NCBI RefSeq assembly: GCF_030272615.1
Contig: NC_081414.1
Location: 662,542,438-662,606,437, forward strand
DNA: 64,000 bases
Direction of reading: 5' to 3'
Source: Cryptomeria japonica
Lineage: Eukaryota > Streptophyta > Pinopsida > Cupressales > Cupressaceae
The notes beneath the pieces were generated by a model. The model searched no databases. It saw only the letters and a list, made by a program, of their open reading frames with translations, and had not been told where the DNA came from. Positions within the stretch are counted from its first letter, which is position 1; the number at the start of each line of letters is the position of its first letter. Shown here piece after piece: positions 46,961 through 59,613 of the stretch. The position numbers and the translations under genes are program-made.

Positions 46961-49034
46961 GAGAGCATTTTTTGCATATATGTATTGTATCATTGTTTAT
47001 TTTTGGACTGTATCTTGGATGGCTCTTGGTAGCCGATTTTGTAGACTTCATTGTACTCTGATATATGAGATGATATATATGAGGAGATCCCATATTTTGA
47101 TGATATGCATTTGATATGTATGGATGTTTATGCAGGATGATGAGTTATTGCTTAGATGGATATGTGTACATGTATGCATTTGATGAGATGTTTTTTATAT
47201 GCATGTTTTTATGATGATTTATGATGTTGGATACTGACATATGAATGCAGGGTTTATATATGTATGATTTGTTTGATTTTGATGTAATGTTTTATGTATG
47301 TAATGCCATGATGATGATGTATGCTTATGATGATTTAGGAACAGGATTTTGGTGTTTCCTATTTTGATAAAATGATGAGATAATTTATGCGATGATGTTA
47401 ATGCAATGTTTGAATGCATGATGTTATGTATGGATATGTATCTAGATTTTTTTAAATGAATGTAATATGGATAAACAAAATGTAAAGTACAAATGTTTAT
47501 ATGATAATGTCTAAATGAATGCATATGTATAATGGATATATAAATAACATGAACCAATGTGTTTTGGAAACAAATGGTTTTATGATTCTAAATGCTTAAA
47601 TATGATTAATTAAAAATGATAATGTGATGATAATGCAACTCATGGTTTTAATAACTGCACCTTAATGCAATTAAAAAAGGATAATGAATACAATGTGAAT
47701 GAATCCTAAAATGAGCATAATAAGATACTTAATAATGGATGAATGAATGAACCTTTTAATTAATGAATAGATAAAGGAATGTATGAAATGATAAAGGATG
47801 ATAAAATGATAATGGATAAATGATACTAAATGAATGCATAGTAAATGGTTTAATATAAGCAAGGATAATGTGATCTCATGAATGAATCTAATTATTTATG
47901 ATTATGCAATGATACAAATGAAGATTAATGTCAAAAAAATGAACTATATGTAATGTTAATTAAAAAATGACATGAATGTACTTAATGCAAAAATGCAACT
48001 AAACGTGACGATGATATGACCATGAGGAATGCAAGGTTTTTGAGACTTTGCATGATGCATTGATGAGGTATCAGAGTACTCGGTCGTGATTGTATCCAAG
48101 ACCAGCTTAATGGTCACATTTGCATATAAATCCTACATATGAATGAGTGAATGGATGGGTGATATGCAATGGAATGCAATATATAAACAGATGAGATGAA
48201 ATGACGATCCATAGTGCTCTATTTTTCATCATTGAGCTTTAAAATGTTGGAAGAGAATACAAGCATCCTGACATAATGATTCAAGATGAGCTGAGTATTC
48301 CTTACATGGATTTTATATAGCAAGTTAATACAAATGACTTGATATAAGGGTCAAGTCGACCAGAGTATTGCTTGCAGAACATACAAGGATTATCTCCATT
48401 CATGCATGACTTGGATCGTCCTCCTTGATCTTAGGTTGATCATATCTTGAGACAAGTGCATACCGTAATAAGAGATAAAAACCTTTATCCAATTTTGGAT
48501 GAGGAGGAAGGAACTAAAGGAAGAGCATTGTACCTGCCAACAAATAGTATATACATAAAGAATAAAGAATAGGGATCCTTGGTAATGGTTCATGCTCATA
48601 TGGTCGAGGTATACGCTGTAGTCAGCAAGCTGTAATGATCTATGACTGCATTTTGCATAAGATCACGTAGCTTGGTGAACTTCCCACGTAGACACCATTA
48701 GTACATGCCCCAGAACTTCATCGGAAATAATGCGCAAACGATACAAAATAATGCTGAAAGATCCTGATACAGATAATGAATGAATTACTCACAAATCAAC
48801 CAAGTATTTGATAGGTTAACATAATTTTCTTGTCAAAGAAAACGTCATTTTTGTCTTTGTTTTGGTAAGGAAGGATGCATCCTTGTTGAAGACAGTTTGA
48901 TTGTTGATGTCGATTGTGTTGGTCAATTTTTGATAAGTGATCATCATGTGAGTATTTGTCAATGTTTGTTTTGTATCTGTGCGGATGAGTATGTACAAGG
49001 TGTTGCCACGTTTTTGTGTGATTTCCGATGGTTT
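46961..49034. other. Element C non-coding stretch, ATG-rich on the plus strand
   Basis: No gene recognised. From about 47000 to 48260 the plus strand is packed with ATG and TGATG, for example 'gatgatgtatgcttatgatg', while remaining AT-rich. Minus-strand open frames here come from this bias. Confidence 0.55.
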
Positions 49035-49248
49035 TTGTTGTTTTTGGATTTTGTATTGTTTTGAATGTTTTTGGATTTTGTGAGACATTTTTGAATGTTT
49101 TTGGAGTTTGTGAGACATTTTTGAATGGTTTTGGATTTTGTGAGACATTTTTGAATGTTTTGGATTTTGTGAGACATTTTTGAATGTTTTTGGATTTTGT
49201 GAGACATTTTTGAATGTTTTGGATTTTGTGAGACATTTTTGAATGCTT
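49035..49248. repeat. Tandem repeat, about seven copies of a 29-30 bp unit
   Basis: The unit 'ttggattttgtgagacattt' plus 'ttgaatgttt' repeats head to tail, the first copies being degenerate. The minus-strand open frames at 48796-49315 are made of it ('QKCLTKSKNI' repeats). Confidence 0.9.
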
Positions 49249-49475
49249 TACCCAATGAATCAATAGTAATGTAGAATCCACTTCCATCAACTAGATTTAA
49301 GGGCATTGCCCCCAAGTTTAGACATGACTATGAAAAAGCGGGATGCAAGACACATGAAGTACTTTCTTTAATTACAGATCAAATAACAAGCCATGGTTTA
49401 GATGGATGGATGTGTGTATGCATGAATGTGATCGCAACAAGCTTGAAAGATACTGGAGCCATAGTCTTTAAGAGT

Positions 49476-49542
49476 GGCACTTGTTTTCCAGGTTTTCACC
49501 ATCGTACTTACCCAAGGTGCCACTAGAGTGGTTTGTTCATCG
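49476..49542 (-). other. Pair of post-pol hairpin motifs, element C
   Basis: In sense order the first motif (49542-49516) keeps the inner stem CCAC-TCTA-GTGG but has a changed left arm. A 15-nt spacer (TTGGGTAAGTACGAT) follows, then the second motif (49500-49476: GGTG / AAAA / CCTG-GAAAA-CAAG / TGCC). The spacer length is the same as in A and B. Confidence 0.55.
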
Positions 49543-49655
49543 TTTGGATGCATGATTTTTCTTTATTTTTTTGACGTTTTTGTATTTTCTTCAGGACATT
49601 TATCTGGATGTTTTTGGTATTTTTGTCATATATGCAGGGGATCCTGATGTAAAGT

Positions 49656-50900
49656 TTAGGTATAAAACTGTTTGAGGTGCATGCTATTGATTGGATCTAT
49701 GAGCGGTTCTCCTTCTGATGTAGCCAATTGATATGCCTCGAACCCAAATACAGCAGTGACAACATATGGGCCTAGCTAGTTTGATTCAAACTTGCCCTGA
49801 TGTTCTCTGTTTGGTTGGTTGCGAGGATTCTCTCGGAGAACAAGATCACCTACCTCAAATGTACGAGGTCTAACTCGATGATTGTAGCTTCTGCTCATGC
49901 GCTGCTGATAGGCTTTGAGATGGTTGTATGCAGCTTGTCGCTTCTCATCAAGTAACTCTAAGTCCTGAAGATGGGATACTCTATAGGCTTCGTCATCAAT
50001 GAGATTATGCAAGGAAACCCGTAGTGATGGTATCTCGACCTCAATAGGCAAGATAGCTTCTGCACCATAGACCAATGAATAAGGAGTTGCACCTGTAGGG
50101 GTTCGAATGCTAGTTCGATATGCCCATAGCGCTGGATTCAGTTGAACATGCCAATCATAGCCAACATCATTGACTGTCTTCTTGAGGATTCTTAATATGT
50201 TCTTATTTGATGCTTCGGCCTGACCATTTCCTTGTGGGTAATAGGGAGTGGAAAAGCGGTGTTGGATATGAAATTTCTCACAAAGTTCACAGACATCCTG
50301 ATTTTTGAAAGGAAGACTGTTATCTGTGATGATGGACATGGGTACACCATACCGACAGATGATGTAATTGAGGATGAATGAGGCGATCTGCTTGCCGGTG
50401 ACTTGGGTAAGTGGAACAACTTCGATCCACTTTGTGAAATATTTGGTGGTGGTAATAATGAATTTGTGGCCGTTGGATGAAGATGGATGGATTTTACCCA
50501 CAAGGTCAAGGCCCCATTGACAAAAAGGCCATGGTGTCGTGATTGGTTGCAGTTCCTGTGCTGGTGCATGTATCAGGTCACCATGAACTTGACATTTCTT
50601 GTATTTTCTGACAAAGTAGTAGGAATCTTTTTCCATAGATGGCCAATAGCATCCATTGCGCAGGAGTTTCTTGGCTAGTGACGGACCACTTGAGTGAGTC
50701 CCACAAATTCCTTCATGTACATCTTCCAAGGCCTTTGTTATCTCATCCTGTTCCAGACATCGAAGGAGAGTACCATCAAGACTGCGTCGGTATAGGGTTT
50801 TAGAAATAATGGTATATAGAGAAGTTTGGCGAATGAAGGTTTTACGTTGGTTATTCGATTGGTTGGGAGGAAGGGTGTGATCGCGGAGATAGGTGTAGAA
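49656..50900 (-). pseudogene. int: Element C integrase
   Basis: Catalytic D, D, E are in 'WGLDLVGK', 'IITDNSLPF' and 'GNGQAEASNK'. The zinc site reads 'VHEGICGTH' but then 'YKKC', so the first cysteine of the CxxC pair is tyrosine (TGT to TAT would do it). A TAG at 49776-49778 replaces the tryptophan of 'NWLGPY', and the frame then continues to 'MHLKQFYT' and TAA at 49656. Confidence 0.92.
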
Positions 50901-52966
50901 TTAACCGTACCATGGGGATTCGGAACTGATAAGGCGACATATCATTTCAGATTCGGGGATATCATAAGCGGGAATCCAAAGCTGTTCTACCAAGAACTCG
51001 TAGCGTGTTGAATTCTGTGGAAGATCTAGGAGAGATGCGATGGTAGCCATAGCGTCAGCAGCTTGATTCTGATCTCTTGGTATCTGCTCAAAGGTAATTG
51101 TAGTAAATGATGCTTTTATTTTGTCCACCATTTGCTTATATGGCATGAGTTTATCATCCTTGGTCTGATATTCATCTGTTGCTTGTCGAATGACCAGTTG
51201 GGAGTAGCCATATACTTGTAGTTCTTGTAATTTCCATTGTATAGCTAGCCTGAGTCCTGTGATCAAGGCCTCATACTCTACTATGTTGTTGGTGCATGGA
51301 AATGTGAGCTTGTAAGATTTCAGGATGCTATCACCTTGAGGTGTGATAAACAGAATGCCTGCCCCCGAGCCATGCCTAGTGTATGAACCATCAAAGTATA
51401 GTTTCCATAGTTGTGTTGTTGTGATCATGAATATCTCTTCATCTGGAAAATTGGAAATGAGAGGATGATCGCCTATGAGGGGTGCATCAGCCAACTGATC
51501 TACAATAACTTGTCCTTTGATAGCTTTACGGTCCACGTACTCGATGTCAAATTCACTTAGAATCATCACCCATTTGGCCAAGCGGCCTGTCAATGCTACT
51601 TTGCTGAGTAAATACTTGAGTGGATCAATCTTTGCAATGAGTTGTACCTTGTGTGTTAACAGATAATGCCTCAGTTTAGTGGCTGCTAAGATTACTGCTA
51701 GGCAAGCTCGCTCAATAGGTGTGTAATTGAGTTCATAGCCCACCAGTGTGCAAGAGATGTAGTAAACAACACACTCTTTTCCTTCTGCATTATGCTGTGC
51801 CAGTAGTACACCCAATGCTATACTTGTTGCTGAGATATAGAGTAACAGAGGTCTGCTTGGATCTGGTGGTATTAGCAATGGTGTATTCATGAGATAGTCT
51901 TTGAGCATCTAGAATGCTTGCTGGCATCTGGCATCCCATTGAAAGCAGATGTTCTTGTGTAGCAGGTGTGTGAATGGGTGACACTTATCAGCCAATTGTG
52001 CAATGAATCTTCGGATGGATTGAAGCCGCCCTTGTAATGTCCTTAGTTGACTGATATTCTTTGGTGGTGGCATGTCCATGATTACTTTTACCTTTGCTGG
52101 GTTGACCTCAATACCTTTGCTTGAGACAATGTATCCTAGAAGCTTCCCGGAGGTTACTCCAAAGACAAATTTCTTTGGGTTGAGTCGAACATGGTATTTT
52201 TCCAGTCTATCAAAGATTTTATCTAATATGTTGAGACGCCCTTCTCTGGTGAGTGATTTTGCTAGTAAGTCATCAACATAATCTTCCATCATAGTATGCA
52301 TCATGTCATGGAAGATGGTGGTCATGGCTCATTGATAGGTCACTCCTGCATTCCTGAGACCGAAAGGCATTACATTCTAGCAATATGTGCCCCATGGACA
52401 TGTGAAGGCTGTCTTATGTTGATCTTCTGTGCAATCTTTATCTGATTGTATCCTGAAAAGCCATCCATGAGTGAAAGCATGGCATGTCCCACTGTCAGAT
52501 CCATTATGATGTCGATATTTGGTAGGGGGAAGTCATCCTTAGGACAGGCCTTATTTAGATCTCTGAAGTCAGTACAAATGCGGATGCCCCCTTTTGGTTT
52601 GCCGACAGAAACAATGTTGGAGATCCATTCTGCATAATCAATTGGTCTAATGAAACCAACATCTAGGAGTTTCTTGAGTTCTGTTTTGACTAGCACTGTA
52701 ATTTGAGGATGCATCTTACAAAGCTTCTGGTTGATAGGTTTGGCTCCTTCTGCTACGGTGAGGTGATGCATGACTAAATCAGGATCAAGCCTAGGCATGT
52801 CTGCATATGACCATGCAAAGTTGATCTGACGCTGTTGAAAGAACTCTATAAATTTAGGTTGTTCTTCTGAATTGAGAAGAGATGCCAGATGTATGAGATG
52901 AGGATTTTCAGGAGTCCCCACATTGTATTCTTTGGTTTCCTCGATGAGAATCGTTGATCGTTCTTG
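50901..52966 (-). pseudogene. pol: Element C reverse transcriptase and two RNase H domains
   Basis: RT blocks 'NFAWSYADMPRLDPDLV', 'RDLNKACPKDDFPLPNIDII', 'LSLMDGFSGYNQIKIA', 'MPFGLRNAGVTYQ' and 'YVDDLLAKS' are present. RNase H ('LGVLLAQHNAEGKECVVYYI') and the archaeal-type RNase H ('LWKLYFDGSYTRHGSGAGIL', 'NNIVEYEAL') follow. Stops are at 52377-52379, 52329-52331, 51909-51911 and 50901-50903, with a 1-nt frameshift near 52430. Unlike element B, the RT motif region is complete. Confidence 0.92.
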
Positions 52967-55200
52967 TTATGTATTAGTAGGGAGGATGTCAAACCCTTCA
53001 TCCTCAGGCGCCTCAGAGAGGTTTTCACTGTTGGATACGCTCTTTCTTTTTACTTTTGTTGGATCAAACAGTGCCACAGTGTGGTTTTCACTGGAAGATC
53101 CATGTTTTATTGTGATATTTTTGCAGCTGAAGGGTTTGGCATCCGCTCCAAAGTATGCTGCACTATTAAGTTCAATGGAAAATCCAGCTTTGTGATCCCC
53201 GCTTGGTAGGTTATCCCTTAATTCCAAAAAGTCAATGATGGCCTCATTGTTTTGGAAGAAGTCAAGACATGGGGGATTTGGTTGGTTCCATTCGATGAGT
53301 TCAGGGTGAATAATGGGCATTACTTTATCAATTAGGTTAAGTGTGTTAGATGTATTGGAGAGGGTTAAGACGTTATGGTGAAGGACGTTGATGGTACTCT
53401 CCTTGTCAGAATCATGCATTGGATGAGACATAGGGTCTGTGGAAGATGTTTCCAGCTCAGGAACCCAAGAAGTCTTTATCTGTGCTTCTCCGTAAATAGG
53501 GATGTCTTTATAGGGTGGAGGTATTGATGTGTTTTCCTCATCTGAAGTGTTAAGTTGTATGGAATCAAATTCCCATTCATGTGAGTCAGTTTTTGAATCA
53601 CTTTCCAGCATCCGATTACTATACCATACTGGGATGTCCTTTGTGTTAAATACTGCAGGTGTGATCGGTGCTGCAGGAAGGATGATGGGGATCAAAGAAT
53701 CTGATACGAGTAGTATCGGTAGTGTTGACTCAGTTGCTTCTATTGGAACTGCTGGTGTTGTGGATGTTGGTGTGGGTTCTGATACAGTTGCTGCGGCTAA
53801 TGGTGCTTTTGATGTTATTGTTGCTGCTGATGGGATTACTGGTTTGTTTGGTGGGATGTTTGGCATTGTAGATGGTGGTGTTAGGATTTTGAGCCTCGGT
53901 GGGGCAGTTGTGATGGTGTTTGATGCTACTTTGATAGTGAAAGGTGTCTTTTTTGCAGTAGGCTGACATAATGGTTTGCTGGGTTTTCCTTTGAACTTGA
54001 GTTTAGGAAAGATCTCTTTTTCAAAGCCTAGGCTTGTATTACCTTTGGGCTTGAATTCCGGCAGTAGAGGTTCATGTCGTCCTTGTTTGCAATATCCCAA
54101 AGCACTCTGACCATCATACCCCATTCTTTGCATAATGAGGAGACCTTTTCCATACTGATCTGTAGGAAGCTTAACTTGCGGTATATCAGTCGCCTCATCT
54201 TGGGTTTGTTCTTCTTGACTCTTTCCAAGGATGAAAGGCATTAAAACACATGCTGGCGTGATTAGTGGTTGCTGGAGTAACTGCTGTGGTTTACCATGTG
54301 TTCTAGGTGAAGTGGGCATTTGTCCCACACAAAAGAGTTGACTCAAGTTGTATTCCCCAGGACCTTCCTCTACTATTTTCATTTTAAGCTTTTCTTGCTT
54401 TGGTATAGCGGTGTTCAAACTGGCAAGGGAGGCGGGATTTATATAGGAGGTGGAGGAAATGGCTTCTCTATTATTAGGAACGGTAATCTCTGGTTGATGG
54501 CTGATATTATGGCAATATGCAAAGGGATTTGCATCGCCCAAGATTGTGATCTCTACACTGTTATGGGGGAACTTGATACATTGATGGTAGGTAGATGGAA
54601 CGGCTTGCATGGCATGTATCCAAGGTCTTCCTAACAATAGATTGTATGGCAAAGGAAGGTCCAGAACCTGACAGATGATGTGTTTTACCATAGGGCCCAC
54701 TCGGATTGGTAGTACCACAACTCCTTTGGATGAATGCTTTGATTGTGATCTTCTTGCGAGGATCTACTGATTCTATGGCATATCCCAATGCTGTGACCAA
54801 CTGTAGGGTACAAATATTCAGGCCTGCTCCATTATCGATCAAGACTCGCTTGATCCTATGCTGGTTGATAAAGCCTTCAATGTGTAGCGAAGCATTATGA
54901 GGTTGCTGGAAGGAAGAGTTGTCACTTTCAGAAAAAGTGAGACAAGGTGACAACTTTAGACTTCCAACCATGGCTTGAAATTGGTCTTTATTCAGGTTTG
55001 TAGGGACTGACGCCTCTTGGAGTGCTTGATCCAAGATTGTTTTATGAGATGGTGATAGGCGCAATAGCTCTAAAATGGATATAAGCGTAGGCGTTTTGTC
55101 TAATTGTTCCACAAGATTGTATTGCTTTGGGATGGAGGTGGTGCCTTGTGTAGCTGCTTTTATGGTGACCTTGCCACATCGTGTAACAACATTGCAATTA
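52967..55200 (-). pseudogene. Element C protease, G-patch-like segment and Pro/Thr-rich linker
   Basis: The protease active site reads 'VLIDNGAGLNICT', with N where A and B have G. The block 'NLLLGRPWIHAMQAVPSTYH' follows. A deletion of about 16 nt near 54735 shifts the frame inside the protease. The G-patch-like segment ('GKGLLIMQRMGYDGQSALG') is followed by a linker rich in Pro, Thr, Ser and Ala (about 53700-53990), absent from A and B. A stop (TAA 52967-52969) lies after the linker hairpins. Confidence 0.88.
53007..53096 (-). other. Two linker hairpin motifs, element C
   Basis: In sense order, 53096-53074 is AGTG / AAAA / CCAC-ACT-GTGG / CACT, fully paired. 53028-53007 is GTG / AAAA / CCTC-TCT-GAGG / CGC(C). 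They are translated as 'SSSENHTVAL' and 'NSENLSEAPEDEG'. They lie about 45 nt apart with a purine-rich spacer. Confidence 0.62.
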
Positions 55201-56888
55201 GAGTTGGGATTTTTGATGGTTATAGTTGCAACTTGTTCACTAGCATCATATAGATGATTTACAATGTAATTATATGCAGTCTGCGTATAATTTGTGGTAT
55301 CAGTGCCTTGCCTGGAAGTGGAAGGACCCCTGTGATCTTGTGATGGAAGTGGATTTTTGAACATCAGATGATCATTGTTTGTTGTTTTTGGGTCATGTCC
55401 TTCGATTTCAATTTCACCTTGATCAATAAGATCCTGAATAAGATCTTTCAATCGGTGACAATTACTTGTCTTGTGTCCTCTCCCTTGGTGGAGATCACAG
55501 TGTTCAGTATCTCGCCACCATGTGGGTTTGACCTGAGGCTCATAGTTTGATGTTTTAGGTAAATTGACCAAATTTTGAGAAATGAGTTGTCGCAATACTG
55601 TTTCAATGGGTTCCCCTAAGGGAGTGTATGTTCATTTTTGTTTTTGCTGACGAGGTCTTGGTTCATCGTGAGATGTGATGCGTCCTTGATTGGAAGGAAC
55701 ATTTGTGTTATTTTGAGGTGGAGGATTCTGTCCTGCAAACCGAACCATATGTTGTGCACTTTTTATGGTCCTGGCATCCACAACCCCATCGTTGATGATA
55801 TTCTTGTTTTTGTTCCAGAAGCTTGGTTTATCACTATTGAAGCATGGGCGAGGACTATCCTTTGGTTCATTATAGATTTTGATAAGTCCTTTCTTGATGA
55901 GTGCCCGTTCACATTTCAAACCCTTGGTGATCATATCATTAAAAGAGTCTGTGTCTTTGACATCCAGGTGAAATTCCATTTCTTTGTTTAAGTTGGAAAT
56001 GAATATTTCCACTGGTTCTCGTTCAGGTAACCGAAGAGAACGTCTGCTAGACATTTGACGCCATCGTTGCAGGAATACTGAGAATAGTTCACCTGGTTTT
56101 TGTTTAGTGTTGCACAGATCAGTCATGGTGATGTCGCGTTCAATGTTATGAGAGTAATGAGCGAGGAATTTCTGGATGAGTTCCTCAAATGTTCTAATGC
56201 CACCTGAGAGTCGGGAAAACCATGATGTGGTTGTTCCTCCCAAGCTTTGGGGAAAAAGGTGCATTAGGTATGTGTCTTCATATGCCACTTCGAGACAAGC
56301 GGAATGAAATTCTCTGACATGAGCGCGAGGATCTCCCTTTCCTCTATATTTTTCGAATTTGGGTGTTTCGAATCCTCGTGGAAAGGGTGGTATATAAAGA
56401 TTCCTATCAAAAGGATAGGGATAGATGTCATTGAGTGAGAATTGGTTAGTTTTGACACCACTATGAAGTTGCTGGGCGAGATTCTCGACTTGTTGCCGCA
56501 ACATCTCCATTTCATTTGGAGGAGGAGGTGGTGGGTTACCTCGAGGAATGTTATATCTGATGAGATCTCTACCTCTTTCCTCTTCATGGTGACTTTGTCA
56601 TTCTGATGCTTGTCTTAATTGGGCAAGATCAAAGTCAGAGGGGAGTTTTGCTCCTTCTTGAGCGAGCTTTAAAAAGTGAGCATCCGCATTGCTCCTGAGT
56701 ATTTTGTCAAAAAGTCTGTTAAAGAGAGGGTTATGTTGGGACCTTTCTATTGTTGCAAGAGTGGGAGTACTTGGGTTTTCGTCATTTGCATTTCCTCCAA
56801 GTGCTTCTTGAAATTCATTGAGATTTTCCTCTTCTTCTTCTTCCATTTCTATTTCTCGTTGCCGTGACTGTGATCAGGTTTGGGCCAT
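55201..56888 (-). pseudogene. gag: Element C Gag
   Basis: The ATG at 56888 ('MAQT', then TGA at 56874-56876) fits the start better than the next methionine, because the frame continues through the stop into an acidic stretch ('MEEEEEENLNEF'). Gag blocks 'YPYPFDRNLYIPPFPRGFET', 'KGDPRAHVREF', 'MTDLCNTKQKPGELFSVFLQ' and the zinc knuckle 'CDLHQGRGHKTSNC' follow. Further stops are at 56598-56600 and 55632-55634; all three TGAs would come from CGA by one transition. Confidence 0.9.
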
Positions 56889-59593
56889 TTTGTTTACAAG
56901 CTTTTGTTGAAGCTGTGTGAAAATGATGATGAGTTTTTGATGAAATGAGAGATTGATGGTTGGTGAATTGTGTTGCATGTAGATCTCTAGCACTTTTAAG
57001 GTAGATGTAACCGAAATTCCTTCTTTGAATTGCTTGTTTGTTTTTGATAAGGTTGGATGTGACAAGGTGTAGAGAAATCTGAGATGTGTTACAGATTTAA
57101 CTACCTAGTAATGAGAGGATTCACTCATGAACTAGTTTTAACCTACGTAGATGTGTCTCTTAGGATGAGCTTATCCTAGATGTAGAAACAATCTAAAAGT
57201 GATGTGATGCGTTTGATTTAAGCAATATCTAAAAAGAGAACTTGGGACAAGAACCTCTTAATGTTTTGAGAGTTGTAACAGATTGATGATGAAGTGATGA
57301 TGTATGAGTAAGATAATGGATGAAAATGTTTTTAACTTCAATAAAAGCTTTGTGTCACAAATGGGACAAACTCTACCTCTTCCCTTTCGAGTGTTGGTGG
57401 TATTTCTCGAGCTACGTTGTATGTGATATAGACATTTGGGAAAAAGTTGGGATTAATCTTACCTCCTTGGTTTTTGTGATAACTTAGAGCTCTATATTGC
57501 ATAAAAGCTCTGTGGTTCAATGACTCTGAATCAAATTCATTTGTTTTGCCTTGAAGGTAGAGACACATGTGATGCAGAAAACTCTATGGGAGACAAAGAT
57601 TTGTCTATTTAGATAGAAGAATTTCCTCCTTTTGATCAAATCCTTTGAGCTCAATGGTCTTTTTTTCAAGTTGATATTCTGATGACGCTTCTTCTTTCAC
57701 AAGATGTGAAGAATGGTCATAAAGTTTGATTCTTTGTTGTTTACACTTTGTTTTTGATATTTTTGGTTGTTTTGAAAAATGTTTGGTTGGATGAGTACTT
57801 TGTTTTTGGAATTGATTTTTCTGATTTTTCTTTGACAAGAAAACAAAGCAAGCACACAAACACAAGAATGTTGCCTCAAAGGCACAAATGAGTATGGGTC
57901 TAGATCAACCCAATCCTTGGAATTTTATATGACCCTTCCTTTAGATGTATTTTTAAGGTGTATTTCCAAAGCCTGAAGTCAGCTCAATTTTCACTTGGTC
58001 TTGACTAAAACGAAAACACTTCAAACACTTTTTATCCCTAAGGTCAAATGGCCAGTTGTGATAAATTTAGCCCACATCTTGATATTTCTTCGACTTTGGT
58101 ACTACATACCTTATGAATCCTGCCGTGGCAGGTAAGGATGTGATATACTAAGTCTTGCACGAGCATAACAAATAGATGATCCCTATGATAGGGGAGTCAC
58201 CACTTTTATCAAGCCACAAGTGACTTTTCAAAAAAGCTATGTTTCTACTCAAGGAAATATGTATGGTGAGTATCTTGGGAGAAAAACCATCTATGCTCTT
58301 GCACTAAATTATATCGCAAATATCCTCAATCAATAGAATGGGTGGGCTACTACTTAAAGGTGTTTAGTCATGTTTGATGTTTTTGGACATAAGTTCATTC
58401 TGCAGTGACTCACTTAAGAGCCTTGTAACTATTGGTGGGGTCTATTTGTCCTTTCGACCAGTTACACAGTAGGAACAACTATACCCAAGGCTACAACTTT
58501 TGCTCTCACCTGATTTTTATAGCAGCTCGAAGGATTTACCGCACGAGGTCATTCCCAAGAGTGATGTGTCTCTTGGAAAGCCTCTCTTAAAAAGATAAAT
58601 TTTTTGAGTGTTACTAACACTTTTCTCTTGCACCTAGGACCATGAAAGCCAAGGGAGAGGATAGTGTGTGTTAGAAGTAGGACCACTCGACCAACTTTTT
58701 TGCACAAGTGTGCCAAGCACGAAAACACTTGTTCTTTTTAACTTGTCATTGCAATGTGATCTAACTATTTGGAGATGTTGTGCCAACATTCATGGTGTTC
58801 TTTTTAACTTCAAATGCAAAGGTTTGAGTAAACTAGAATTTTGAAAATCCTAGTCAACTGAACTTGAAGCACGTATGCATGAAGAAAAATCGCTTTGCAA
58901 AAAGTTTTAAACAAGTTGATTGTATATTTTATGTGCACCAAATTTGAAGTGTGGATTGCAAATTCTTTAGTTTGATGCAAAAAAAAATAGAATTGTTGAT
59001 TTGAAGCACCAAATAAAGTGTGTTTCCTAACTTGCAAGAAAACAAATGTTGTTTTGTTCAGTTTTAATGCACCAAAGAAACAAGTAATCCTAACTGGAAA
59101 GCAAAGGAAAGTTTGTTTGTTCAAGTTTTAAAACACCAAAATAAAATTTTTGATTTTAAAAAGGTGAGTTTTTAAACCTGCACAAACAACAACCAGTTAG
59201 TAAAATCCATATCTAAGGGGGGCTTCCACAAGCCTAAAATTTTTCACTTTTTCGGTTACAAGGTCTTTTTTACAACGTTCTGTTACAATAGCACTAGTCT
59301 GTGTTTGAACAGAAACACTATTTAACACAAACGTGCTAAAAGAAAAAGAAAGACAGAGAAGGCAAAAGTGCTTAAACAGGGTCAATAGCGCCAAAACAAG
59401 GTCAAAAGCACTCAAACCATGTCAATAGCGCTAATCTTGATACAATAACGCTATTGTAAGAACAATAGCGCTAGAACAACAAGTATCAATAGCGCTATAA
59501 CGTGATCAATAGCGCTAAAGCACAACCTATGTGACAATTTCAAAATTCAAACATGTTATTGGCTAAAACAAAATGATCTCTTGGGTGTTTGGA
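56889..59593 (-). other. Element C 5' leader
   Basis: 2.7 kb with no recognisable protein. The open frames of 60-104 codons are lysine-rich or hydrophobic and have no match in B. It includes a short hairpin (CCTGCC-gt-GGCAGG) at 58118-58131 and the AGCGCT array near its start. Confidence 0.55.
59286..59516 (-). repeat. Array of AGCGCTATTG units in the gag-pol leader
   Basis: Four exact CAATAGCGCT units on the plus strand (59423-59432, 59463-59472, 59487-59496, 59507-59516) and about five near copies (AGCGCC, AACGCT, AGCACT) lie in 230 bp. Read on the minus strand, the coding strand of the element, they are AGCGCTATTG, the same direction relative to transcription as the array before the antisense ORF. 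The array ends about 100 bp from the LTR. Confidence 0.8.
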
Positions 59594-59611
59594 TTCACGT
59601 CGGGTTCACCA
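59594..59611 (-). other. Element C primer binding site, tRNA-Trp type
   Basis: The minus strand reads TGGTGAACCCGACGTGAA, 2 nt inside the 5' LTR. Its complement, TTCACGTCGGGTTCACCA, is what I recall as the 3' end of plant nuclear tRNA-Trp with CCA added. Element B has an unrelated primer site. Confidence 0.7.
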
Positions 59612-59613
59612 AA

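Noticed and set aside
48796-49315. Lysine/serine repeat protein on the minus strand
   Set aside because: It is the translation of the 29-30 bp tandem repeat. Two frames give similar repeats, as expected for DNA repeats.
53529-53966. 145-codon plus-strand frame rich in Gly, Val and Ala
   Set aside because: It is the antisense of the Pro/Thr-rich linker of element C.
57605-57865. Leader ORF (86 codons, Lys/Gln-rich) as a gene upstream of gag
   Set aside because: No matching frame exists in element B and no domain is visible; composition alone explains it.
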